Source: a virus
DNA length: 20,645 bases
Virus record (IMG/VR): IMGVR_UViG_3300024328_000072
Span: 1 to 20,645 of that record
Strand: one strand, 5' to 3'
In this document: positions 1-7,525 of the stretch, piece by piece
Layout of the letters: each line of letters opens with the position of its first letter
How positions within the stretch are numbered: the first letter of the stretch is position 1
The notes under the pieces: model-generated
The model's input: only the letters and a program-made list of their open reading frames with translations
Database searches by the model: none
Told to the model about the DNA's origin: nothing
Program-made: the position numbers and the translations under genes

Positions 1-17
1 GTGGGGGTCGTAATCGT

Positions 18-41
18 AGTATAGCACACTACCTTGCGCTC
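18..41 (-). promoter_or_regulatory. Phage promoter candidate with GAGCGCAAGGTA box (copy 1)
   Basis: On the minus strand, GAGCGCAAGGTA (41-30) is followed by three bases, then TG, one base and TATACT (23-18), an extended -10. Two other copies (2391-2414 and 11243-11266) have the same box, spacing and extended -10. This copy lies between the stop of the 77-residue gene and the left edge, so it should drive the next leftward gene outside the window. There is no -35 TTGACA, so the box may be an activator site. No experimental support is visible. Confidence 0.55.
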
Positions 42-51
42 ATGATAAATC

Positions 52-285
52 CTAATCCCTGCGGCTCAAACTCTTTAGTTGAAACTCGTCAAGTATTTGA
101 TTCTGAACGAACTGTGCAGATATGTGACACTTCTTATCGAAGCCTGGATCAGTTCTAGTGAACTGTGCAGAGATTAACTCGTCTCGCTTATCCTCAAAGT
201 ATTCGTAGAACGCACGACCATACTCCGGGTTGTCCCGAAGTAGTTTAATTACGTCTGCTATTGTCTTCTTAGTTTCCTTACTCAT
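52..285 (-). CDS. Small orphan protein downstream of portal
   Basis: A 77-residue charged protein that I do not recognise. The first half (DVIKLLRDNPEYGRAFYEYF) looks helical. The short string ISAQF occurs twice (about residues 38-42 and 55-59), with matching DNA, so a small internal duplication is possible. The ATG lies inside the last codons of the portal gene (8-nt overlap), which indicates translational coupling in the leftward structural operon. There is no membrane segment or cysteine cluster. A small head-assembly or regulatory role is possible from position alone. Confidence 0.7.
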   Translation of the reverse strand: MSKETKKTIADVIKLLRDNPEYGRAFYEYFEDKRDELISAQFTRTDPGFDKKCHISAQFVQNQILDEFQLKSLSRRD

Positions 286-2392
286 TCATGCCTTGTGTTA
301 CTGTGCCACCCATCTGGGCGGGTTGCGCTCCAACCTTGCCGATCTCAGCGTTCTGTAGTTGCTGTAGTTGGAAGGTCAGTTGTTTCTCATACTCGGCAAG
401 TAGGAATTGGAATTGTGGCTTAGACTGTAACTCCATAGCACCCGTCTGTGACTGCTTGTAGTCTTGGACAATCTGAAGTCTAGCTTGACCTGCATTCTGT
501 GGTGCGCCAACAGGTATGCCAGCAGCCATCTTAGCAATGTCGTTAGTTGTCTCATTGACAATCTTAGCAGAACCCTGCTCGGTTGGCATAAGAACTAGGT
601 CGGCTAGTGTGGGATCAAGGGCAGATAGTGCCATATCCGTAATAGCCTCAGAGTTAACACGACCACCTTGGTCGTTTTGTAGGACTTGGTATAAACCTGC
701 TAACATCTTCTCAACCTTTTCTGGGTCATCGTAAGTGGAGTTAAAGCTCACAGTAATGTCCATCTCGCCCTCGTCTTCCTTCTTGGTGAACTGGACTGGC
801 TCTGGATTACCTGTGACACGTAGGAATAGTTCCTCTGGGCCATCTAGTTTCCATGTCTCGTAGGTCATCTTCAACACGTTCTGGACGTGCGATAGGTATT
901 GACCGATGTTGTGCTGTTGTAGCTGGACACTTAGAGGGTCGTTAGGGTCTTGCCCTGCAATCTGATTAGCCTCATCTACTAGTAACTTCTCTAGGTTGAG
1001 GTTAGGTGCAAAGCTAGATGGTCGATCAATATACTCTGGCTTACGTCCTGTAGGCCCACTGATCACGGCACCAGGCCCCATACCAGAAGCATCTACACCT
1101 GCTGGTGCCCAGATAGTTGGGCTAATGCTCCAACCAGACTCGTCCATGTAACTGTCACGTAGGGTCTTTTGGTTCTTCTGTGGCGCACGTAGTAGCTCTG
1201 GAAGTGTAATACCATCGTATAGTGTCTTACCTAGTGAGGTCTTGGTAATGACGACAGGGTAGTTCTTACGACCACTCAGTAGCACACGTTTGGCTACATT
1301 GGGTGTTCCTACTTGTTCTGTCATCTCTGGACACCACACGGTTAGGTAGATGCCTTCAGCGTTGTCAGAGTCGTCTATGAGACGTTCAAATGTTAGGGCA
1401 ACCTCGATTGTATCCCTAGCTCGCTCGTTAGTAATACGAGCAATACGACCAATGCGGCGGTAGCTCTGGACGCTGTTGGGGTTGTAGAACTTGCTTTGGT
1501 CAATACCACGATGGTTTTCAATGACGTAGTTAGCCCACTCCTCGTCCCAGCCTTCAGAGCTAACACGATTTAATAGTTCTTGCGCTGACATCAGCATCCG
1601 AATGTGGATACGTGGTGCGTCTTGGTAGTTTACCGTATAAGCAGGTAGGATAACGTCAGCATCTGGCATAAGCGTCCGAACGTCTGCCTCGGAGTTTTCC
1701 TTAACCGTGACAGGTATCTCTGCTACACCAGACTTACGCAGTTGTCGTAGAGCCTTCTTGACTCGTGCTTCGTTAAGTTCCCAACCTTCTACGCTATTGA
1801 AAAGCTCCATGGCTTCATCAACTCGGTCTTCGTCCATCCAAATCTCTGCTAGCTCCGGTAGGGTCTCAGCAATCTGGTCAATGTCAAATAGCTTGAGGTA
1901 GCTTTGCTTCTTAGCCCTCCAGCCGCAGTAGGTAACCATCAGCCCCGTCTCGTCACCGTAGTAACCAGATAGCTCCATCTCTTGTTGAAAGTTAGGGATA
2001 CCATTGTCTCGTAGCCAACGTAAGAACACAGATACCTCTGTTGAACGATCTACGTCAGAAGACTCACGTGGGTATGCCCGGATGGTGGACTTACGTAGGG
2101 CGTTGGTGCGTAGAGCATCGTTATTACGAATCTTCTGCTTTACCAAGAACACCTCAGTGTCACTTGCCCCTTCATGTGGGAATGCGCCCTCACCTTTCTT
2201 GAGGTCAGAGGACTTGCCTTCCCATGCGCAGTTAATGACGTCTCGGTTCTTTTCGCATCGGTCTACGTATGCACGTAGGTCATCGACGTCGTCATTATAC
2301 GTCTGCTTGAAATTGTCAAAATCGAAGTCCTCCGAGAAATAGATTTCGGGTTCATCCGAACGGTCGGAGTATGATTGTGCCATTGTCGTCAT
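278..2392 (-). CDS. Portal (head-tail connector) protein
   Basis: A protein of about 704 residues that would form the dodecameric ring through which DNA enters the capsid. The N-terminal part has the pattern of long podovirus/P22-like portals (AWEGKSSDLKKGEG near 55-70, then a gas-d-v-f-kq segment). The middle is mixed alpha/beta. The C-terminal ~150 residues are helical and Gln-rich, as expected for a portal barrel. Its place directly after the terminase and two small genes supports the call. Two starts compete: ATG at 2392 and ATG at 2383 (residue 4). The 2392 ATG overlaps the -10 of the promoter at 2391-2414, so if that promoter is used, 2383 is the real start on an almost leaderless mRNA. 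The 3' end overlaps the next gene by 8 nt. Certainty is good for portal, lower for the subfamily. Confidence 0.78.
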   Translation of the reverse strand: MTTMAQSYSDRSDEPEIYFSEDFDFDNFKQTYNDDVDDLRAYVDRCEKNRDVINCAWEGKSSDLKKGEGAFPHEGASDTEVFLVKQKIRNNDALRTNALRKSTIRAYPRESSDVDRSTEVSVFLRWLRDNGIPNFQQEMELSGYYGDETGLMVTYCGWRAKKQSYLKLFDIDQIAETLPELAEIWMDEDRVDEAMELFNSVEGWELNEARVKKALRQLRKSGVAEIPVTVKENSEADVRTLMPDADVILPAYTVNYQDAPRIHIRMLMSAQELLNRVSSEGWDEEWANYVIENHRGIDQSKFYNPNSVQSYRRIGRIARITNERARDTIEVALTFERLIDDSDNAEGIYLTVWCPEMTEQVGTPNVAKRVLLSGRKNYPVVITKTSLGKTLYDGITLPELLRAPQKNQKTLRDSYMDESGWSISPTIWAPAGVDASGMGPGAVISGPTGRKPEYIDRPSSFAPNLNLEKLLVDEANQIAGQDPNDPLSVQLQQHNIGQYLSHVQNVLKMTYETWKLDGPEELFLRVTGNPEPVQFTKKEDEGEMDITVSFNSTYDDPEKVEKMLAGLYQVLQNDQGGRVNSEAITDMALSALDPTLADLVLMPTEQGSAKIVNETTNDIAKMAAGIPVGAPQNAGQARLQIVQDYKQSQTGAMELQSKPQFQFLLAEYEKQLTFQLQQLQNAEIGKVGAQPAQMGGTVTQGMNE

Positions 2393-2414
2393 TGTATCAT
2401 ATTACCTTGCGCTC
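2391..2414 (-). promoter_or_regulatory. Phage promoter candidate with GAGCGCAAGGTA box (copy 3)
   Basis: On the minus strand, GAGCGCAAGGTA (2414-2403), three bases, TG, one base and TACAAT (2396-2391). The box also encodes the last residues (Ser-Ala-Arg-stop) of the preceding 68-residue gene. Transcription would begin near 2384, one base before the ATG at 2383 of the portal gene. That predicts a nearly leaderless late transcript for portal and the genes beyond it. Confidence 0.55.
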
Positions 2415-2608
2415 AAGCTTTTTCTCATTTTAGATAAAATGGGATAGATGTGATTGTCGTTCACACCTAGAGCATCGCACAACTGATTTGATGTCATTGG
2501 TTCTACTGATCCTGATAGTTCTTTCTTTACGCATTCGATCTTAGACCAATATGCGGAATGCCTAGATACAAACCCAGAATTTACGTCTTCCTGTCGTGTA
2601 TCGACCAT
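2402..2608 (-). CDS. Small HTH-like protein upstream of portal
   Basis: A 68-residue protein of unknown function. The C-terminal half (PMTSNQLCDALGVNDNHIYP, then a basic ILSKMRKSL helix) reads like a small winged-helix or helix-turn-helix fold: a helix, the tight turn LGVND, and a second helix. It sits between the 124-residue protein and portal in the leftward operon and is close-packed with the former (2-nt gap). Its last codons are part of the promoter box driving portal. It could be a late transcription factor or a packaging accessory. The fold is inferred by eye only. Confidence 0.65.
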   Translation of the reverse strand: MVDTRQEDVNSGFVSRHSAYWSKIECVKKELSGSVEPMTSNQLCDALGVNDNHIYPILSKMRKSLSAR

Positions 2609-2610
2609 AT

Positions 2611-2985
2611 CTACTTAATCCACTTGTAAAAGAACTCTCCGTCCTCTGAACCACGCTCTGCCTTGTGGATGGTGCGAGGATTGTCCAGAACGGGCTTGCG
2701 ATTCTTGGGCACCCCTACCCTCACCTTAACCTTTCTCTCCAAATCCTTGGCAAATATGAAGCGTGGATTAGCTGTTTTAAGTGGTAGCACTTGCACCTTT
2801 ACAATGTCCACCGTAGCCGTCTCAATAGCCTCCATCTCTTTCTCGAAGAAAGCTAGTATCTTCTTGACCCCAGAGGGCAGGATGTCTTTGCCATCCATGT
2901 CGGACTCATTACACACTTCCTTACGCACACGTCCAATGTGCATTGCGGTCTTACCTAGTTGTTCTGCTAGTTCTTTTGGTTTCAT
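2611..2985 (-). CDS. Phage protein with N-terminal HTH, between terminase and portal
   Basis: A 124-residue protein. Residues 1-25 (KPKELAEQLGKTAMHIGRVR) fit a helix-turn-helix of the kind that reads DNA. The remainder is a Lys/Arg-rich beta segment (KVQVLPLKTANPRFIFAKDL, KVKVRVGVPKNRK) ending in an aromatic tail FFYKWIK. I do not recognise a named family. The start at 2985 is 3 nt after the terminase stop, so it is co-translated with the packaging genes. It could be a packaging accessory or a regulator; the evidence does not separate these. Confidence 0.72.
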   Translation of the reverse strand: MKPKELAEQLGKTAMHIGRVRKEVCNESDMDGKDILPSGVKKILAFFEKEMEAIETATVDIVKVQVLPLKTANPRFIFAKDLERKVKVRVGVPKNRKPVLDNPRTIHKAERGSEDGEFFYKWIK

Positions 2986-2988
2986 AAT

Positions 2989-4629
2989 TTAGTATCCTCC
3001 TGTAGTTCGTCTGATAACTCCTATAGATTGAGAGTCGTAGTGTTCTGGCCCTTCTCCATGGTTCGCCATACGCAAGTAACGGAGGGCATCGATAAAGTCC
3101 TTGAGTGGTTCGTCCTTCTTGCCTTGCGCCCCGTAGTTTAAGATGGAGTATATGAGGTTGCCACAGGACTCGTGTATCTGTATGATTGGTCTGTTGGCTG
3201 CGTCTATCTCGGCATTTGGGTTATACTTGAACCACTCGTCTAGTGCGGCTAGCCCCATGTTCTCGTTCCTACCATCTGACGGCACAAAGTGCATATCGTG
3301 GTCTGCAAACTGGTCAAATAGGTCAATGTTGTCGTCATTCTCACTAGCAAAGAAGCGGGAGTCTCCAATGCGCTCAAAGACACCAACATCTAGTTCTTCC
3401 TCTACTTCGTCAAATAACTCTACATACCCCCTTACGTCATGCCCAATCTTCTTAGAAGCAGGGCCAAACTTCCACTTGGGATCACCAAACTCTGCCCAGC
3501 GTCCATGTGTCTGCTCATCAGGCCACTCTCGTAGCACAGTCACATAGCCATGTTGGTCTACTGCTGCCCATATGGACACATAGTTCCTTGCACCAGCGGG
3601 GTCAACCACCTGGTATATGGTGTGTGTCTCTGGGCTTAGGTCGGGTAGCTCTGAGCAAACGTGGACATTTGTGCTAAATAGCGGGAACAAGGTGGTCATT
3701 GACTTGACCGGGATGCCGTATGCACGGGTAAGTATCTGCTCCCTAGGGCTATGTTGTAGCTCTTTCCTAATGCGCTCATAGCCACCGAAGGGGTTCAAGG
3801 CACTATGGAAGTAGACAATACCAGCGTCCTTCTTGTGATTGACTTGGACAAAGGGAACGTCCTCGTTGTTTAGTAGCTCTGCCTTTCTCGTCTGCAATGT
3901 CTCCGCATCTTTTAGGTATGAGGCTACGAAGGGTGTGTGACCATCAATAGGGGTAAAGCTAATGAGCAACTTAGAGTTACGTGTAGCCAAACGGAAGCGC
4001 ATGGTTTCGACCAAGTCTCCGTCCTCTAGGTATTCATCAAGCCACAGACCAAGGTTGTGCCACTTTGGTGTCTTACTCCCTAGTTCCAAGCCCTCAAACT
4101 TACCACGGTTGGCTATGAACTGAGAGTAAGTGTGGAAGTAAACGGTTGAGCCATTCGGTAGAATGAAGGATGCACCAGTAAACCCGTTCTTGTGGGTGAA
4201 GTTTAAATACTCCATCTCCGACTTCGACTTCTTCTTGAACTCTGGAGGTAGATAGCGGAATACGGCTCGTTGTTGTATACGCACAGATGCATCAGCATCC
4301 TGAGCAAAGCACACAATCTCAGAGTTAGGGTTAGACAACGCTGCTTTGACCACAGCCCTAGAGCTAAATTCTGTCTTTGAACTACGATTGCCACCATAGA
4401 TCATAGTAGTTGAGTAGTTACCTAGGCTATGCTCTGCGTGTTCCCAAGGCTCTAGGGTAAACCCAGAGTTCAAGGGGTCTTCCTCTGATGCCTCAATACG
4501 CTTGTGATACTGCTTGTGCCATTGCTTTAGTAGCTCCTTGTCCGCTTGAGACCCATTCGCAAGTAGGAGTATCTCTTCGTCTGTAGGACGTTCGACGATG
4601 GGGTGGTTAGACCATTCTAGCTCAGCCAT
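2989..4629 (-). CDS. Terminase large subunit (packaging ATPase and nuclease)
   Basis: A 546-residue motor that cuts concatemeric phage DNA and pumps it through the portal. The ATPase half has a Walker A-type loop GGNRSSKTE (about 79-87) and Walker B LGLWLDE (193-199) ending in the catalytic Glu pair, followed by an ISFTP coupling motif near 223-227. The RNase H-like nuclease half shows the expected acidic residues: D343 in VVDPAGARNY, D423 in RIGDSRF, and D511/D514 in DFIDALRYL. The length is normal for the family. It is flanked by the probable small subunit (3-nt gap) upstream and the portal module downstream. This is the most secure functional call in the leftward operon. Confidence 0.93.
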   Translation of the reverse strand: MAELEWSNHPIVERPTDEEILLLANGSQADKELLKQWHKQYHKRIEASEEDPLNSGFTLEPWEHAEHSLGNYSTTMIYGGNRSSKTEFSSRAVVKAALSNPNSEIVCFAQDADASVRIQQRAVFRYLPPEFKKKSKSEMEYLNFTHKNGFTGASFILPNGSTVYFHTYSQFIANRGKFEGLELGSKTPKWHNLGLWLDEYLEDGDLVETMRFRLATRNSKLLISFTPIDGHTPFVASYLKDAETLQTRKAELLNNEDVPFVQVNHKKDAGIVYFHSALNPFGGYERIRKELQHSPREQILTRAYGIPVKSMTTLFPLFSTNVHVCSELPDLSPETHTIYQVVDPAGARNYVSIWAAVDQHGYVTVLREWPDEQTHGRWAEFGDPKWKFGPASKKIGHDVRGYVELFDEVEEELDVGVFERIGDSRFFASENDDNIDLFDQFADHDMHFVPSDGRNENMGLAALDEWFKYNPNAEIDAANRPIIQIHESCGNLIYSILNYGAQGKKDEPLKDFIDALRYLRMANHGEGPEHYDSQSIGVIRRTTGGY

Positions 4630-4632
4630 ATT

Positions 4633-5217
4633 TTAAATATCCTTAGCTACCTCCGCATCAATGGCCGTAGCCCTCATTTGCTTCAACCGTTCTCTAGCTG
4701 CTGAAGCTGTGTCTTCGATGTCAGCGTCAGTGATAACCTTCTCTTCCCTGGTGATCTGAGAAGCCTCACCACGTGCCGTCATGCTTTGCCTATGACTTAC
4801 CTCAAGAATCTTGTTCTTCGCTTGTAGAGCCTTAGAGAGGGCTTCAACGGCCTTCCAGTCTTCCTCTGCCTCTGCCCTAGCGATACGTTCCATCGTGTCA
4901 CTTAGACCCTCTGAGGTGTCCATATAGATGCCACCACTAATCTTACCCCCCTCTTCCTTCCAGTCACCAATGTGGTCGCACCAGTCTGACTTCAACCTAT
5001 ACACCGTGCTAGTAGCACAACCAGTAAGTTCTAGTATCTTCTTACCACTTGTCCCAACCGCCAGCAGCATTAAGACCTCTTGAGCCTTAGCGGGGTTACA
5101 GACGGTCAACGGGGGTCTACCACTACCACTAGGCTCCCAAGCCTTTACAAAGGCATTGACGGACTCAGAGATGGAGTTTGATAGGTTAGCTAAAGTTTGT
5201 TGGTTTTCTTCACTCAT
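4633..5217 (-). CDS. Probable terminase small subunit
   Basis: A 194-residue protein directly before the large terminase. Residues 55-80 (KKILELTGCATSTVYRLKSDW) form a clear helix-turn-helix. Residues 105-150 (RIARAEAEEDWKAVEALSKA and onward) are predicted coiled coil for oligomerisation, and the C-terminus is charged. DNA-binding N-terminus, coiled middle and tail is the usual small-terminase plan: it recognises the packaging site and regulates the large subunit. The start codon overlaps the methyltransferase stop by 4 nt (ATGA). No sequence signature is unique to TerS, so the call relies partly on gene order. Confidence 0.78.
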   Translation of the reverse strand: MSEENQQTLANLSNSISESVNAFVKAWEPSGSGRPPLTVCNPAKAQEVLMLLAVGTSGKKILELTGCATSTVYRLKSDWCDHIGDWKEEGGKISGGIYMDTSEGLSDTMERIARAEAEEDWKAVEALSKALQAKNKILEVSHRQSMTARGEASQITREEKVITDADIEDTASAARERLKQMRATAIDAEVAKDI

Positions 5218-6380
5218 CGTTGTATTCTGGCTTTTGCAATTTTGTAGTATTCCTCGTCAAGTTCACAGCCTACAAAGCTGAAGCCTTCCTTGACTGCAGC
5301 CTTGCCCGTTGATCCGCTACCCATATAAGGGTCTAGGACAACGCCACCCGTAGGGGTGATGAGGCGACATAGGTATTGCATAAGGGCTGTTGGTTTTACT
5401 GTGGGGTGGGTGTTCTTGCGCATAGGATGATTGGGGGGTCTATCCTCCCGATATTCCTTGCCCGTCATCGCGCCTGCTTGCTTCTCCTCAAACCCCTCAA
5501 GCCCCTCGTCGCGATCCTTCTTGCTTGCTTTGGGGCAGTAGAAGAAGCGGGCGGTGGAGTCCTTATTAGTCTCAGGGAACAACTCAAGAACCTGCTGGCT
5601 CCCGTCGTGGATTAGGTTGGCTGGGAAGCGTCCTGCTTTAACGTCCCACACTTCTTCCCTTGGCATATCTTGGTATTTGCCACTTGATTTTCCGCCGAGA
5701 GGAGGTTTTCCCTTATATCTATCACCTCTACTCGTATCAGTCCCCACCCGACACCCATCAATGTTAATCCCACCTGTTCCCCACTTGAGGACATTAGCGG
5801 CCACCGTCTTTTCCGAGAGAGGCTTACGGCATAGCGTGAAGAACTCACAGGCTGGCTTTAGGGCTGTTCCCCAGCCGTCCCATTGCTTTGCTTCTTCGGT
5901 GGCGGGTGTGGTGATGCTGACCTCAAAGCCTGCTGACGCTATTCTGTCTGGTGAGTTTATCCCGCCGTTGTCTGCGGCTAAAAACTGTGGTTTCCCTGGC
6001 CCTCGCTTGCTCCCCACCACCTCACGCTCTGCACCTGCCGCTCGGTCGATTGCCTTGCTGACATTCAAAGACTTCGGGAAGCCTGAGCCGTAAATCCATG
6101 ACACCACGTCACGAATCTCAAACCCAGCGTCCTCAATGTTCACAACCATTCGGTGCTGTGTCCGTGTTCCGCAAGCAATCAAAGCGTGACCTCCGTGCTT
6201 CAGGACACGCATAGCTTCCTTCCACACATCCACCTTGGGAACGTCGTAGTCCCACTTCTTAGCCATGAAGCTAATGCCGTAGGGTGGGTCGGTCACAATG
6301 CTGTCCACGCTGTTGTCTGGTAGTTGCTTCATCTGCTCTAAGCAGTCTCCTTGTAGCAAGTTTATTGTAATATCACTCAT
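5214..6380 (-). CDS. DNA adenine/cytosine-N4 methyltransferase (beta class)
   Basis: A 388-residue S-adenosylmethionine-dependent amino-methyltransferase. Catalytic motif IV (DPPYG) is at residues 31-35 and the SAM-binding motif I (DPYMGSGSTG) is near 350-359, with about 300 residues between them holding the target-recognition region. This IV-before-I order is the beta class. DPPY is most typical of N6-adenine methylation, but N4-cytosine cannot be excluded. No restriction endonuclease is adjacent, so it is an orphan enzyme, plausibly protecting phage DNA or marking packaging DNA. It overlaps the neighbouring genes by 8 nt upstream and 4 nt downstream, so it is made together with the terminase. 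Confidence 0.9.
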   Translation of the reverse strand: MSDITINLLQGDCLEQMKQLPDNSVDSIVTDPPYGISFMAKKWDYDVPKVDVWKEAMRVLKHGGHALIACGTRTQHRMVVNIEDAGFEIRDVVSWIYGSGFPKSLNVSKAIDRAAGAEREVVGSKRGPGKPQFLAADNGGINSPDRIASAGFEVSITTPATEEAKQWDGWGTALKPACEFFTLCRKPLSEKTVAANVLKWGTGGINIDGCRVGTDTSRGDRYKGKPPLGGKSSGKYQDMPREEVWDVKAGRFPANLIHDGSQQVLELFPETNKDSTARFFYCPKASKKDRDEGLEGFEEKQAGAMTGKEYREDRPPNHPMRKNTHPTVKPTALMQYLCRLITPTGGVVLDPYMGSGSTGKAAVKEGFSFVGCELDEEYYKIAKARIQR

Positions 6381-6564
6381 CGTGTGTTGTTATGTCCTTC
6401 GCCCACTCCCTCATACGTTCAGTGAACAAATCCTTGTTGTTAATCTTTCCAAATTTAGCTGGTAATGCCTCATTTGCATGGTGCATCATATACCACTCCA
6501 TAAAGGAAGCATAGAACCTACGGGTTGTAGCCTCAGCAGGTTGCTCTGTCTTCTTAGCCTTCAT
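6373..6564 (-). CDS. Small basic protein of leftward operon
   Basis: A 63-residue protein that I do not recognise. It starts with a Lys-rich segment, followed by an aromatic/Met-rich helix (FYASFMEWYMMHHANEALPA) and an acidic end. The start overlaps the preceding gene's stop by 4 nt (ATGA), and its own end overlaps the methyltransferase start by 8 nt. It therefore belongs to the same translationally coupled chain. No membrane segment is evident, because the hydrophobic stretch contains His, Glu and Asn. Confidence 0.68.
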   Translation of the reverse strand: MKAKKTEQPAEATTRRFYASFMEWYMMHHANEALPAKFGKINNKDLFTERMREWAKDITTHDE

Positions 6565-6722
6565 TTACCAGTTCCTTCCCCATACACTATACGAGTTTTA
6601 ACAAAACCCTTCTTACCCTCCGTCCCCTTGGTCTTACCAGACCATTTAATCTGAGACCAGTTCTTACCCAACCTCTCGTCGTCCCGATTCAGTTGCCTTG
6701 GTTGTGAGCCTTTAGTTGACAT
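6561..6722 (-). CDS. First gene of leftward operon, small basic protein
   Basis: A 53-residue, Lys/Arg- and Gly-rich protein without a recognised family. The frame is open further upstream to 6818, but that extension would run through the promoter and the repeats at 6765-6831, so I start it at the ATG at 6722. The promoter at 6730-6758 predicts transcription beginning about one base before this ATG, so the message would be nearly leaderless. The stop overlaps the next start by 4 nt. The basic composition (KNWSQIKWSGKTKG) could suit nucleic-acid contact, but no function can be assigned. Confidence 0.55.
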   Translation of the reverse strand: MSTKGSQPRQLNRDDERLGKNWSQIKWSGKTKGTEGKKGFVKTRIVYGEGTGK

Positions 6723-6729
6723 AGCACAA

Positions 6730-6758
6730 TCCATATCACACTTTCCCCACTTTGTCAA
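6730..6758 (-). promoter_or_regulatory. Leftward promoter for methyltransferase-terminase operon
   Basis: The minus strand shows TTGACA (6758-6753), a 17-nt spacer and TATGGA (6735-6730). The -35 is perfect and the -10 weak. The predicted start near 6723 is one base upstream of the ATG at 6722. The TGTGACA-type repeats at 6765-6831 lie just upstream of the -35, where an activator or repressor could bind. Confidence 0.5.
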
Positions 6759-6764
6759 CCCCCC

Positions 6765-6831
6765 AACTGTGACACAACTGTGACACCCTGTCACACCAAC
6801 TGTGACACCCTGTCCCATATCCTGTCACACC
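6765..6831. repeat. Clustered TGTGACA/TGTCACA operator-like repeats
   Basis: AACTGTGACAC occurs three times (6765-6775, 6776-6786, 6798-6808), the last two extended to AACTGTGACACCCTGTC. CCTGTCACAC also recurs (6787 onward and 6821 onward). TGTGACA and TGTCACA are inverse complements, so the cluster alternates direct and inverted half-sites. It sits directly upstream of the -35 at 6753-6758 and looks like a regulator-binding array. The regulator is unknown. Confidence 0.6.
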
Positions 6832-6863
6832 TAATATACCCCAAATCCCCTAAACCCTTCATT

Positions 6864-6890
6864 ACCATACCATAACAAAGAGACGGTCAA
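6864..6890 (-). promoter_or_regulatory. Possible second leftward promoter
   Basis: The minus strand shows TTGACC (6890-6885), a short 15-nt spacer and TATGGT (6869-6864). The spacer is shorter than optimal. A similar TTGACC/15-nt/TATGGA arrangement occurs at 13016-13042, so the pair may be a real variant or chance. Confidence 0.3.
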
Positions 6891-7132
6891 ATTGGCACGA
6901 TTCCTGCTAGACTATATACGTAGACACAGAACAACCATCGGAGCAAGCGTATAAGCCCAAGTCCTATAGTCCCCCACTTTGAGTTGTAAAAATACGGGTA
7001 GGCATAGAGGAGTCCTAACGGACGTAAACGAACAGTGTTCTGACGAACGGTGTCCCTAATGCTTAGAGGTTGGATAGCCCTGATGACGCCATGCAAGCTA
7101 GCCATAAAATATTATCAACGATATAGTGTATA

Positions 7133-7161
7133 TTGACTTAACTACCTCGCACTCCTAGTAA
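7133..7161 (+). promoter_or_regulatory. Possible rightward promoter in control region
   Basis: TTGACT (7133-7138), a 17-nt spacer and TAGTAA (7156-7161). If used, it would transcribe the tandem repeats at 7331-7454 as a long untranslated leader or RNA primer. This is based on consensus similarity only. Confidence 0.3.
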
Positions 7162-7330
7162 TCTCTGATTGCTTCTTTCGTAACTCGTTGATATCAGCCC
7201 ATGGGGCGAAGCTGTGTCTACGCATAAGCTCCTAACGTATTAAGGGACTCACAGGAATATATTTTTTTAGAGGGCGTGGGATATATACAGTAACTAGAGC
7301 GTAGCTTGCTTAGCTGACCCCCTCCCCCTT

Positions 7331-7454
7331 GTTTGTCTCGCTGGTTTGTCTCGCTGGTCTGTCTGCCGGTCTGCCTGGCTGATCTGTCTTGCAGTTCAAC
7401 AGCTTGTCAGTTCACCAGCTTGGCAGTTCACCGGCTTGGCAATCGCCGGCTCGC
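7331..7454. repeat. Two adjoining families of short tandem repeats
   Basis: The first block (7331-7392) is about five units of a 13-mer: GTTTGTCTCGCTG twice exactly (7331-7343, 7344-7356), then diverged GTCTGTCTGCCG, GTCTGCCTGGCTG and ATCTGTCTTGC. It passes directly into a second block of 16-mers: AGTTCAACAGCTTGTC (7393), AGTTCACCAGCTTGGC (7409), AGTTCACCGGCTTGGC (7425) and a partial degenerate copy (7441-7454). Iterons of this size and order are typical of origins or protein-binding arrays. They lie in the divergent control region, just ahead of the early promoter. Confidence 0.8.
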
Positions 7455-7485
7455 GTAGACCTCTTTTATTCTTTGTTGGGGGGAT

Positions 7486-7525
7486 GCATCTTGCGACCTA
7501 ATTATAGAGCCCACATCTTGCGACC
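7486..7525. repeat. CATCTTGCGACC direct repeat pair
   Basis: An exact 12-nt sequence occurs at 7487-7498 and 7514-7525, 27 nt apart, with a degenerate third copy (GCATTCTTGCCCC) shortly after. The spacing is between two and three helical turns. They lie about 100 nt upstream of the early promoter at 7625 and may bind a regulator. Confidence 0.55.

Noticed and set aside
6723-6818. Upstream extension of the first leftward gene
   Set aside because: The extension runs through the TTGACA/TATGGA promoter and the operator repeats; the ATG at 6722 fits the promoter better.
6887-7105. Minus-strand open frame of 72 codons in the control region
   Set aside because: No plausible leader and no overlap with neighbours; it crosses the tandem 15-mer pair and the protein has a chance-like mix of hydrophobic and basic residues.
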